Shown here one piece after another: positions 22,718 through 32,960 of a DNA stretch of 64,000 bases (its first letter is position 1; the number at the start of each line of letters is the position of its first letter). Source of the DNA: Dendrocalamus latiflorus (Eukaryota > Streptophyta > Magnoliopsida > Poales > Poaceae); NCBI GenBank assembly GCA_017311315.1, contig CM029634.1:20725891-20789890 (forward strand). The letters are read 5' to 3'. The translations under genes and the position numbers were made by a program. Below the pieces are notes generated by a model that did no database searches, was not told the origin of the DNA, and was given only the letters and a program-made list of their open reading frames with translations.

Positions 22718-23575
22718 AATATAGATGACAACATTATTGAAGTGTGCTTCATATCTCTTCTCTTGAGTCTTCTTGCCTTGAGCCAAAGACTGAAGGTAGA
22801 GGTTTACAAGGTGCTTCGGTGTGCGGCATTTCTTGGTAGGATGGTTGTAGCAACCACACTTTTGACAAAGTTCAGTTTTGTGAACTATCTTACCATGATT
22901 GCCTTTACCTTTCTTGAATCCACTTAGTTTTTGCTTCTTGTTGCGTTTGATTTTACCTTTGAAGTTCTTTGAGTAGTCTTTTGAACCACCGAACTTGGTG
23001 TTATTTTGATTAGCATGTATTTCAGGAAGTGGAGCAGACCCAATGGGACGTTGCTGATTGTTCTTTAAAAGAAGTTCAGCATGCTTTTCTACCTGAAGCA
23101 TAATTTGCATAAGATCAAAATAAGTTTGGTAATTTGCAGCACGCCATTGCTGCTGTAGGACCCTATCAGATGGGAGTATAGTAGAGAGAATCTTCTCTAT
23201 TTTATCCGCATCCGTTGGTTCCTTTTCACAAAACCGCAACTTGAAGCAAATAGCATGAAGGGCATGATTATAGTCTCCAACAGTTTTGAAGTCTTGGAGT
23301 CGAAAATGTGCCCATTCATGATTAGCCTCAGGTAAGATAACAGCTTTCTGCTGTTCATATCTATTTTTGAGGGCTAACCATAGAGTGAGTGGATTCTCCT
23401 CATACAGATATTCCGCCTTTAAATCTGGATGTATGTGATTCCGTATTATGCTTAAAACGAAATATGTCACAATATCTGGCGGAATTTGATCATTTGGAGG
23501 ATCAAATATTACCCTTTGCAACCCACGTGTGGTGAGGTTGATTTTTAAGTCCATCGCCCATGTAAAGTACACCAT
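22670..23575 (-). pseudogene. copia gag with zinc knuckle
   Basis: The UBN2-type plant gag polypeptide forms the virus-like particle shell. It contains TWAMDLKINLTTRGL, LWLALKNRYEQQKAVIL, HFRLQDFKTVGDYNHAL and a CCHC knuckle CQKCGCYNHPTKKC (spacing 2-4-4). The frame starts at 23575, but the usual first 15-20 residues before TWAMD are not seen. The start is therefore probably upstream in another exon or has been lost. The last 15 codons before the stop at 22670 look like translated intron. Confidence 0.9.
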
Positions 23576-23586
23576 AAATGATTAAT

Positions 23587-25138
23587 TTATATGAGGTAAA
23601 TTAATTTGTATGGTAATGTTGTAATAAAATGCAAAATATGTGGAAAACAATATGAGTATTGTGATCCAAATGAATGTATACCCAAAATTAAATATAACAT
23701 GAGGTTATATTTATAATACCGTTTAATCACAATATTGGTGATGAACACCAATTTATTGTATGGCATAGCGCACATAAATTGTGATTTGATGGTATTTATT
23801 GTAAGTATGCATTCATAAATTTTGCAAAAATTCCAAATTATGAAGTACAATTGTACTCATTAAATGGGAATTTTAAGTTTTAAATTTGCGAAAGATAGCA
23901 AATTTAATTATGGTCGCAATTTCTATTGTAAATAAATTTGCAAAAATAGTAATCCTAAATATGTAAAAGTTATAGAAATGTGTATGCACATTTATTTGAA
24001 CAAGTACATATTTTCAGATCCTATAGGGACTGAAATGCTAATTTATAAATGTACAAACTGACAAGTACAATTATAAATAAGCATAAGGACTATACTGCAT
24101 TTATTTACAATAGGAATTTATTGAAACATACAATTCTGCATTTTCCACGAACTATAGGGGGATTATGCAAAATTCCGAAAACTTGGGCTGAAACCCATTC
24201 GGCCTTGTGGCCCATGTGGGGAGGTGGGGACCTTTTGGGCCAAAAGCCCATTCTAGAGGCAGCCATATAAAAGATGAGAGGAATGGGGAAGTTAGGGTTT
24301 CCCTAACCCAAACCCTAGCCACCGGCCACCATGGGGCGCCGCCGCGCCTCGCCGGCCACGCCTCCGCGCCGCGCCGGGCTGTGCCGCCGCGCCTCGGGTC
24401 GCGCCGCTTCGGGCGTCGCTGCGCCGCCTCACCGCGCCGGGCCGCCGGAGCCGCGCGCCGTGCCTCGCCGCGCCGGGCCGACCACCGCGCCGCCACGGGC
24501 GCGGATGCCGCCGGGCGCGAGCGCCGCCACGGACGCCGCATGCCGCGGGCGCGGGAGCCGCCGGCCACAAGCGCCGCCACGGGCGCCTCCTCCCCGCCGG
24601 ACTTCGCCGGCCGTGTGCCGCGCCGGCCGCGCTGGGCTTCGCCGCGTCGGCCACGGGCTCGGGCTGCACCGCCGTCGGGCGCGCCGTGCTGGCCGCTTCG
24701 GGCGCCACGGCCGTCTGCCCCTTCGGCCCCGCCCCGGCCTCGCAACCCCGCCGCGCCGGGCTACGCCGCCGCCGTCTCCGGCCGCGCCAAGCCGCGCCGC
24801 TCCGGGCCACGCGCCGGTCTCGCGGACCGAGCCTCGCCGCCGCGCGCGGGCGCCGCTGCTAGTCGGGCCGGGCTGACCGTGCGCCGGGCGCTGCCAGCCG
24901 CGGGCGCCGCCGCGTGTGCTGGCTGCGGCTTCGGGCCAAGCCTTCTCGGGCGGCGTGCGCGTGGACAGGAGCCAAGGCGCCGAGGGGACGGTCCGGCGCG
25001 GGGAAAGGCACTGTGGGTGGCTTCTTGGGCGCGGCGGCCCAAGGCCGATGCGATGGCAACGCCGACGGCCCGTGCGGGGCTAGCTGCAGGCCGATGTCTA
25101 CAGGGCCAGTGGCAGTTGCCGCGCGCGCTGTGAACAAG
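23587..25138 (-). other. Long 5' leader of the copia element, with GC-rich island
   Basis: About 1.6 kb separates the 5' LTR from gag. The gag-proximal part (23587-24290) is AT-rich. The distal part (about 24300-25130) is a dense GC island of GCCGCGCC-type words, open in several frames by composition. No retroviral protein is recognised. The plus-strand edge of the island looks like a plant promoter (separate entry). Confidence 0.7.
24264..24335 (+). promoter_or_regulatory. Plus-strand promoter-like motif inside the copia leader
   Basis: A TATA-like CATATAAAAG at 24265-24274 is followed by TTAGGGTTTCCC and AACCCTAGCC words and then GCCACCATGG (ATG 24331). That resembles the start of a plant housekeeping gene, in antisense to the element. 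A 181-codon Arg/Ala/Pro-rich frame follows (24331-24876). I recognise no protein, so it may be chance or a captured gene start. Confidence 0.35.
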
Positions 25139-25195
25139 AACATCCAGAAACAATGTCATTACCTTTTGTTCTTCTTCTCTGTTTGCACTTGTATA

Positions 25196-25214
25196 TTAGT
25201 GTGTGCTGATAACG
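25196..25214 (-). other. Primer-binding-site region of the copia element
   Basis: Directly inside the 5' LTR the minus strand reads CGTTATCAGCACAC. TTATCAGCAC-type sites occur next to the 5' LTR in many grass copia elements. The tRNA partner cannot be proved from this window. Confidence 0.6.
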
Positions 25215-25399
25215 TATTGCAAGAGGGAACAAGTGATTGCAAATGAAGTGTTGATTTCATTCACTAAACTCTGAATTAGTACATGGTACATATTTATAGA
25301 TGAAGAGGGGGTGGTATGAATAGATGTCTGTTCATGAAGAAGAGTCTGTTTGGAGAAGGCATCTGCACATTGGACACCCTTTACTTTTAGTTTGTAACA
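25215..25399 (-). repeat. 5' LTR of the copia element
   Basis: 185 bp, the partner of 18574-18758, and followed by the ATTTC duplication at 25400-25404. On the minus strand it should carry the element's promoter; TATAAATATGTACC is present in its middle. Confidence 0.95.
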
Positions 25400-25783
25400 A
25401 TTTCCATGTCCGTGCGCCCATGCATGCCCACATGTAACAAGAAAGGCCCGGCGATTGGTTAGCTAAGAAACAAACAATTCGATCGATCTGTTTAGAATGC
25501 ATCAGTTTAATATAAAAATTGCTAAATTTCGATAGGGATCCAGCAAAATTCCTTAATACGTGTAGCATTGTTTAAGAGTGTTCAAAATCGACTTCAGCTT
25601 CAGCCTTTTGCTTGAAGCCGAAAACCGATTTAAACATCTCGACTTCTCTAAATCACTTCTAAAAGTCAACGGTCGGACTTTATCGTCTCCTCCGCATCAA
25701 TGTCTTTCGAAAACCGTTTTTTAATTTTATTCAAAAATCTATTTTTAGTTATTACTATTTCATCAAAAAACATAAGCTTAGGC

Positions 25784-26018
25784 CAGGTTCTGTTTGTTTA
25801 AAATTGATTTATGTTTATACTATCTACAATAATTAGCTTTTAAACGGTATATTTTTCAAGACAGGGTTAATAGAAAAATTATAGTAAAAAAGTGTACTGA
25901 GTTCAGCTGTACTGGTTAAAATCACATGCAACTATTTTTCTCTGTATACTAACTCTCTCAAATAGATAAAATTTAAATATTTAAGATATAAATAGTCAGT
26001 CAAAAAAATCCACCCTAA
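25784..26018 (+). mobile_element. MITE family B, copy 4
   Basis: Starts near GGCCAGGTTCTGTTTGTTT and holds ACAATAATTAGCTTTTAAAC, GGTATATTTTTCAAGACAGG and TTTTTCTCTGTATACTAACT, in the family order. It is non-coding. Confidence 0.6.
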
Positions 26019-26880
26019 AACGAGCCTAGCTCGCTGTTCTGTTGGTTCATCGGATAAGACATCCATATTCGGACATCGACCAACTGGCATGCATGCCCAG
26101 CTCTAGCAAGCAGTGCTAGTTTGGGGTCGAGAAGAACGGGTCAGTTGGACGGCAAATTTCCTTAAGTCGCTCCACGCGATGGAGACCTCGAGAGGGGTGA
26201 CCAATCTTCGCCAGTTTCTTTCTGCAACATAAGACTAGACTATCTTCGTCTTCACAGTATTATGACTAATTCCAGCCTGACGGTTTCTCGTGGGGGCTTA
26301 CAACAGGACTCAAGTCGCTAGCTAGTTAGCTTGTTGGCAGGAATTGAGTTTGAGCATTCTTTTCAGCTTCTACTTTTAGTTTTTTCATAGTAATTATCTT
26401 TTCTATAATAATCAGCTTTCAAACAGAATATCTAGTATCTCTATTTTCATACTATCTCTCACGAACAATCAAAAATCATAAAACATAACTATAAGGTATA
26501 ATCTACGTCCAACAACATAGACCATTTGACGCTCCGAATACATCTATTTAACACTTTAAATTGCCAGCTACACTTCCTCAAAAGGAAAAAAAACTATTGT
26601 ACAAAAGCTGTGGTTGTGTAGGAAATCGATTCGAGAGCAAGGCTCTAATTGTAAAAAGATAATTCTAAAGACCTTGCTTAACGTGGCTTATAAGCTGTGG
26701 CTTTTATTATTGTAGTAGCTATTAGTTTTTTAATAATTAAAATTTTAAAAGAAAACTTATACCATCATGGACAATACAAAGAATGAGAGAGAAAAACAAA
26801 AATCTAAAAATAAAAAATAAAATTAAGTGGATAAAAGTCAAAAATTGAAACCGTCTTCAAGTAGAAAGTTCAGAACACCC
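26019..26880. other. Spacer with two further MITE-B-like fragments
   Basis: Family B words recur at about 26350-26500 (AGTAATTATCTTTTCTATAA, CAATCAAAAATCATAAAACA) and more weakly at about 26690-26880. No gene is seen in this stretch, which lies upstream of the host gene at 27824. Confidence 0.45.
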
Positions 26881-26970
26881 TAGAGCTAGCCGTCCAAAAT
26901 TTCACAAGTTTCTGGTCCACTGACCACTGCGCTGCCAGATGGGCCCGAGACCGGTGCAAAAGGGGCAAAA

Positions 26971-26995
26971 GGAGAGAGAGAGAGAGAGAGAGAGA
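26971..26995 (+). repeat. (GA)n microsatellite
   Basis: A run of GA dinucleotides about 850 bp upstream of the coiled-coil gene start. GA tracts are common in plant promoters. Confidence 0.9.
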
Positions 26996-27586
26996 TCCAC
27001 CCACAAATCACGATCACTGTTGTTGCATGCCTGCGTGCGTGGGAATGTACGCAGTAACCAGAGTCAGCCGCAGGGCGAGCAAGGTGAGGAAGGCCAAGGC
27101 AGGCTCCCGGGCCCACCGTCAGGCGCTCCTTCCCAGCCTTCCCCTCACACGGAAACCGAAGCCTCTCACTGACACGCTGTCCCACCCTTCCGTCCCACGT
27201 CTCGCCTCCAATTCCATACCCCTCCCACCTCCCCTCGCGCACTGGCCTACCGCTCCACCTTCCGTCCTACGCCTCGCGCTTTTACGGAGCCGCCCCACTG
27301 ACACCCGGACCCACCGGGGGCGTCCCCGTCATTTCGCCGTGGCGACTGCGGCGGAAAGTCTCCCCCGGGGCGACGCACCGAGTCTTCTCTCGCTGGCCGA
27401 TCGGCCGGTTGGTACGTAGGGCCGGGGTGTCAACGAGATGGAAGTTGTGTGCGGACGTGGCGGGGCGGGGGCCAGCCAGCGAGCGAGCGGTAGCTCTCGT
27501 AGGGAAGCAAATTTCTCCCTGTCACGTAGCCACGGGGCCACGTGGCAGCATTTGGGGGAGTGCCACACACCGATCCTCCCTCTCGT

Positions 27587-27660
27587 GGGGGGGGGGGGGG
27601 GGGGGGGGGGGAGGCGCGTGTGCGGGTTTGGGCCGCGGTTTTATTCCGCCATTTAAAGGC
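27587..27660 (+). promoter_or_regulatory. Proximal promoter with 25-G run and TATA-like box
   Basis: An uninterrupted run of 25 G (27587-27611) lies about 40 bp upstream of CCATTTAAAGG (27650-27659), which is the best TATA-like box. A CT-rich leader (CCCTTCCCTT repeats at 27720-27755) follows. The ATG is at 27824. Confidence 0.5.
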
Positions 27661-27823
27661 CGGGCACGACGCCGTGGCTTTGGTTCGCCTCCACGCCCCC
27701 CCCCCCGTTGGCCATCTCCCCCATTCCCTTCCCTTCCCTTCCCTTCCCTTCCCTGCTTCCCCACCCACATCTCTCTCTTTCTCTCTTCGTTAGGGTTTCC
27801 TTCCCAAGTTGGGTTGCCACGCG

Positions 27824-28154
27824 ATGGCCGCCGACGCCGACGCGCTCGCCGCCGACATCATCTGCTCGCTCCGCGGGGCGGACCTCGCGGGGTGGACGCC
27901 GCCCTGGTGCAAGCCCCCGCCGACGTCGGGGGAGGGGGAGCTGATGTGGGCGGCCGTGGCGCGGGGGAAGCGGTCGCGCCGCCCGTCGCCGGTGGCGGCG
28001 GGGAAGGGGAGGTGGGCCCGGGACAGCCCGGCCTCGCCGCTGGACTACAGCGGCGGCTCCGGCTCCGGTGCATCCACCAGCGGCGGCGAGGACGGCGGCT
28101 TCTTCTCGCCGGGGCACCACCGCGCGGGCCCCGCGCCGGCGACTAAGGTTCGTG

Positions 28155-28199
<45 letters not shown>

Positions 28200-31100
28200 C
28201 TCTCTCTCTATTCCCCCCGTCTCTCGTGTTGCCGCCGCTTTGGGTTCTTCTCCCCCCCCCCCCACCACCAGTATCTCCCTCCCTCTAATCCCTGTGCTCC
28301 TTTCTGAGTTTTTTTGCCCTTTTCCAATTTTTTTCTTCCGTGTGACAAAACCGCCCCTACTGGACAGCAAAACCCCCTTCCCTTCCTGATTTGAGCACCG
28401 TTTTTTTCCAGCTTCTTTCTCCCCTTAACCCAGCCTCTCCCTTCTAATTTATTCTCCTCATAATTTAGATTTTCCCTTTGCTTGCTACAGACGTCAAGTT
28501 CCCATCCTCGTTTCCGCTTCGCAGATCCGCATTGTTTTGTGATTTTTCTCTGGTTTGTAGTTCCTACGTTGGGGTTGCAAAATTACCAACAAAGAACAAA
28601 AGTCTAGCATTTTCCATGCTGCGTCTGCGATTTATTTATGTGCTTGTAGTTGACTCCTACTGGGAAGGAAAGGGGGGCAATTCGGGGAAGTCGCGGGAGC
28701 GCGGTGGGTGCGGCCGGAGCTGCGGCTTCAATCCCTGCGCCTTGCTTTTCCCAAGCTACCCTTCACCTCGCAAAGCGTAGGAGCGACCTTTCTGTATTCT
28801 CCGGGGGCATTATGGTCATTTTCGCTGTCCTTTATCCTCAGCTGCAATTGCTCGTGTGGTGGGAACGTGGCCCGGGGATGTAGGCGGAGTCAAAACTCGG
28901 GGACCCAAACGCAGCGCGCGGCGGGGCGCGGGCGCCCACCGGAACGCGCGAGGGTGTTGCGCGTTGGTGTCCGTGATGCGGACGGCGGGGCCCACCTGTC
29001 GATGACCGGTGTCCGGTTGGGGAGTGGGCTACGGCGTTTTTCTCTCTGCGGAAAGGCGGACCGTGCGCGGGGCCCACCTGTAATGCACCGTGGGAGCGAG
29101 GGAACAGGAGCAGTCTGCCGGATGCCGAATAGGGACGTGAGGTTCTTCTTTTATGGCGTTGCGTCGGATGGTAGTTAGGCGGACGCGGATGCATCTCTTG
29201 CATAACTAAAAATGGGCAATATATTGATGGGCAAACTTTTTTTATTGAAATCCTCGCGGCGAGGGTCTGTCGTGTGTCTCACCATGTGGTGCGTGATTGG
29301 TGAATCACTGGTGGTGATCAGTTGGGCTTTTTTTGGTGGCTTATGGCTAAAAGCACCGTAGCTGGTTGAAAAAATACTGTAGCTGACGGAGTCTTATTTA
29401 GCATAATTAAATTTAAAAAAATTAAAAATATAAAAAATATGTTAACCTATTACGTATAATACAAACAAATACGGAGAAAAAAGAACCAGCAAAAAAGCAC
29501 AAAAAACCAAAAATTTAGAAAAAGACAAAATTTATGAACAGTAAAAAATAAACTGGAAGTCAAAAGCTTAAGCTGAATTGATCAGGGCATTCTAGTTGAG
29601 AGTTAGGTTCCCATGGGAAGAAATTGCCATGGGAGCAATTTCTTAAGCATGCTTGTGTTGTGTGTTTATTTTTCTGTAATGTGTATGATTCTGTGTATCG
29701 ATCCGTGACGTGTTGAACCGCTGTGGGTGGGCTCCCAGTGGCCTGCGTGGACCTTGCTACGTTAAATATGCGTTGCTCATTGATTGGCTAAGAAGCTTGC
29801 TTCTTAAATATGCGTTGCTCATTGATTGGCTAAGAACTTACAGTTGCTTACCCTCGCTGCAGGTGGGCTCCATTGGACGGCCACATTTGACCGTTCCAGC
29901 CCCGCCTCCACGGCCCACCGGTCAGCGACCACGGAAGAAAATGGTGAGTTCCAGCTCCTCTCACTCAGGTCACAGCCCAGCCCTGACTCCTCCGGTCCTC
30001 CCTATCATATTGGCTCGCGAGACGCTCTGAAACAGTTAAGGTGTCCTGCGGTAGAAAAGCATGGCCTTCTTTTAAGTTGTGGATTATGTTTTTTGGTTTG
30101 TGTCTTATAACTTTTGGTTATTTGCAAGAGAAAGTACAGAGAGGAAGAGACTCGTGTGCTGTTTTGATCGATATAAATAAAATCACTGTAGTGTGTATTA
30201 CAATTAACTTGTAGATCTTATTTTAAAAAGATAATCCGTTTAAAAGTTAGTAACTATAAAAAGTTATTTTACTGTAGAAAAAACATGTTTTAGATGTTGA
30301 AAAAGAAGAGGGCAAAAGATTGTGTACGCGCTTTACTGGTCTTGGCAAAAGAAATTGCCCAGCCTCATCATAAGAAATCGGGAGTGTTCTTTGCGGCTTC
30401 TAAAAAAAAGAATAAGACAAGAAAACCTCAAAAAACTAGAAAAAGGCAGAAGCCGAAACCGAAACAAGCGACGATCTAGGAAACCACGGAGGGCTTGCGC
30501 CTGTTTCTTGTCCTTGTGGCTTAATTTGGCTTAATGCTTTATTGCTGCGGTGATATGCAGAGGCTACCGGAGGTCCAGCAGCTGGTGCGGTCTCTCACAG
30601 TGGAGAACGACAGCCTCCGTGAGGTGATAAACATATTATACTTTTCTTCAAGTATTCCACTGCCAAATTTACTAACTACTGTTGGAATTTGTTTTGGCCG
30701 TGAGCAGGAGATGCGGGTTTTGCAGAGAGCTTGCACCGCTCTGTCAAAAGAAAATGACAAGCTTGAGGTAACAACAATTTTAATTCGTTTTTCCCTTTTT
30801 TCTTTTCTGTTCCAAATAGGTATGCGGGACACCGAATGGTGTCTATCGGGTGGAATGGCTTATGAAAAGGTTGTATTGTTTGTTTTAACTTAAAGCATAA
30901 GTGAGAGGTTTTAAATTGCTAGCAAGGGAGTTTTTTGTGCCTCCAAAGTAGTGGTCCATACACTCCCATTGATCTTTTTGTAGGCACTTTAGTTTGTAGG
31001 CTATCCGCGCCTAAGATGCTATACGTGCACAGGTTGGTCGTTAGTGTCATTTTGTCCCTCTCTATCTATCCTTTTGAGTTAGAGATGGGTAACAAGGCTG

Positions 31101-32586
31101 ATGGGCAATTTGCGATGTCAGATGTAGATTTCTCTAGTTTTTGGCAAAACCTCTGAAGAAATCTTGGGTCTTGTCTGTAGACCAATGGGCTGATCAGATA
31201 TTAATTCTACATGTGACTGGATACAAATGCTGGATCCAACCAACAGCAACTCATTTCAGATTTAGAGGCAGCATTTACTAAAGAAAATCCATGTTTTAAA
31301 TAAAGAGAATCAAGATGCTTGCCTCTTGTGCCAAGAGGCCTTTGCAATAAGTGCCAAGAATACCTAGCACCTTGATTTAAATAGCACCAAGGTTTCCTTG
31401 TTCTACAAGGCACTCAATGTACAGATCACTACATTCGCCAGTAACTATGGTTCTCATGATACGAGTCCAGTTGTGCTGTCTATTTTCCTGATGCAAGTTG
31501 CACCAATATTTGTGTCTTTTTGGATGAAATAGATCCTCACCAACATAGTACTAAGTTGTTAAGCCAAAGAATAGGAGCTGAATACTTAAGAATCGTGGCA
31601 AGACGTCAATTTTTTCTGGAGAACTTGTATTCTTATTGGTTAAATCAGAAAAAAAGAGATTTAACCAATAGTAATACAAATTTTCTGGAGAACTTGTATT
31701 CCTATTGGTTAAATCAGAAAATTTGACGTTTAACCAATAGGAATACAAGTCCTCAATTTTCCTGGAGAGGCATATATGTTGTGCTTGTGACTGACATGTC
31801 GGACCAATAAAGGGATTTATTGACCTCTTGGACCTGGGCAAATACAAATGGTCACCCATCTGAAATTTGAAGCTACACGCTTGTGTATGGCACCAAGTTG
31901 CCAATTTAACGAAGTTCCGTCTCATCTTTTCTGCCATGAGATAGTGCTGGCTCCACCCGTTATAATGACAAACATTTTGGATATGTGAGGCGTATTTCTT
32001 GCTGATTAATTTCTAGAGAGTACATGTTGATTTTTGGTCCAGTGACGTTATTTTCTCAGCTTTGGTAATGTAGTGGGCGGGGTCTCCATCCCCATCCCTA
32101 GTTCGCGAGCCATTACAAGTTCACATTTGTAATAGGCAGGTCATATCTTGCTTCGCCTTTCCCAGTTTAACACATAGTATTTGCAAGTACTATAATAATT
32201 TTTTGATCCAAAATCTCAATGCAAATACCTTGAGTAAGCTGTGTGGTTTATCCTTTTGTTGTAGAGGGGAGAGAGGACCATTGCTTTTCTGGTAAAAAAC
32301 AGTCAATGGTCAATGCATGGATCCAATTACCATTGTTTTTTGTATTATCTCCTTTCAATCGTGTCAGTATTGAAGTGGGAACAATAGACACATCTAACAC
32401 AGCTTTGTTGGAATTATGCAGACAAGATTAGAGCAACCCAACCTGCAGATCGAAACCGCATGGAAGGAGCAGAAAGGAAAGGAACAACTTGATCAACAGG
32501 CGGTTACGCAGCCCCCACATGGTAGCTTTGTGCTACCAGATCTCAACCTTCCTGCGCAGGACGTTGCTGATAGATCAGTGCATTGA
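27824..32586 (+). CDS. Plant coiled-coil protein with EAR-like motif (five exons)
   Basis: Inferred exons are 27824-28147, 29863-29943, 30561-30623, 30708-30767 and 32422-32586. All junctions are GT-AG and in phase 0, giving 230 residues. The start follows GCCACGCG and opens a GC-rich exon (MAADADALAADIICSLRGAD, GWTPPWCKPP). Residues 95-135 are Gly/Pro-rich and end in a basic PRKKM. Residues 136-180 (LVRSLTVENDSLRE, LQRACTALSKENDKLE) form a clear coiled coil encoded by two tiny exons. DLNLP at 216-220 is an EAR-like repression motif. I do not recognise a named family. A nuclear adaptor or co-repressor-binding protein is an inference. Intron 1 holds an AC microsatellite and a MITE; intron 4 holds a foldback repeat. 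The regular phases and conserved-looking ends suggest an intact gene. Confidence 0.8.
28157..28196 (+). repeat. (AC)n microsatellite in intron 1
   Basis: About 20 AC units starting nine bases after the intron 1 donor. Likely polymorphic, as it is a long pure dinucleotide run. Confidence 0.95.
29315..29584 (-). mobile_element. MITE family A, copy 2 (in intron 1)
   Basis: 270 bp from TGATCAGTTGGGC to the inverse of the other end (TTGATCA), in the opposite orientation to copy 1. It ends about 280 bp upstream of exon 2 of the coiled-coil gene. Confidence 0.8.
30055..30305 (-). mobile_element. MITE family B, copy 5 (in intron 2)
   Basis: Reverse copy with TTACAATTAACTTGTAGATC, AAAAAGATAATCCGTTTAAA and AGTTAGTAACTATAAAAAG. 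It lies in intron 2 of the coiled-coil gene. Edges are approximate. Confidence 0.6.
31605..31775. repeat. Foldback repeat in intron 4
   Basis: The block CTGGAGAACTTGTATTC plus TATTGGTTAAATC occurs twice directly. It is also present twice in inverted form (TTTAACCAATAG, GAATACAAGTCCTC), so the RNA could fold into nested hairpins of about 30-60 bp. No terminal duplication was found. Confidence 0.8.
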
Positions 32587-32960
32587 GCGCCCCAGATTAG
32601 TGCAGCTTTGCTAACCGAACAACAAGTGTACATAGAGGAAGCAGGCTAGATGGGGCACGGCAGCGTCATGACTGAAGAGGACGACACATTTGATAAGTTG
32701 TTAGAATTACAGGGTCTAGTACCACTATGGTCCTAAGTGATATGCCATGTTGTAGCTAAAATAAAATGACTAATTTAACTCCATTTGATATTGTTTTACC
32801 TAGTGCTTCTATATTTGACAGCTGGAGGTAGTTACAGCTCAAAGTGATCCCCACACTGCTGTGGATTTAGATGAATATATTCATGTTGTTTTGTTTAATT
32901 GAGTGAAATGTTACCCGTGAAGAATTGGTAATCCAGGGGACAATCTTGTTTCCTATCTTT
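32587..32960 (+). other. Probable 3' UTR of the coiled-coil gene
   Basis: Sequence after the TGA contains TTTGATATTG and ATAAAATGA words but no second gene. The poly(A) site cannot be fixed from sequence alone. Confidence 0.4.

Larger units (their letters stand above)
18574..25399 (-). mobile_element. Ty1/copia LTR retrotransposon, structurally complete, mutated
   Basis: The 6826-bp element has two 185-bp LTRs, a polypurine tract, gag with a zinc knuckle, and protease, integrase, reverse transcriptase and RNase H in copia order on the minus strand. A perfect 5-bp target duplication ATTTC flanks it (18569-18573 and 25400-25404). The LTRs differ at 5 of 185 positions, all transitions, implying a fairly recent insertion. 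Pol is broken by three single-base frameshifts (about 22243-22249, 21259-21262 and 19790-19795) and one stop (21015-21017), so this copy should be non-autonomous. A probable intron separates gag and pol. Confidence 0.95.

Noticed and set aside
24207..25133. 308-codon Arg/Ala-rich frame as a real protein
   Set aside because: The block is open in several frames on both strands owing to GC content. It lies inside a retrotransposon leader and shows no recognisable domain.
27409..28146. 245-codon frame over the first exon of the coiled-coil gene
   Set aside because: It is an out-of-phase frame. Only the frame from 27824 joins the downstream exons in phase 0.
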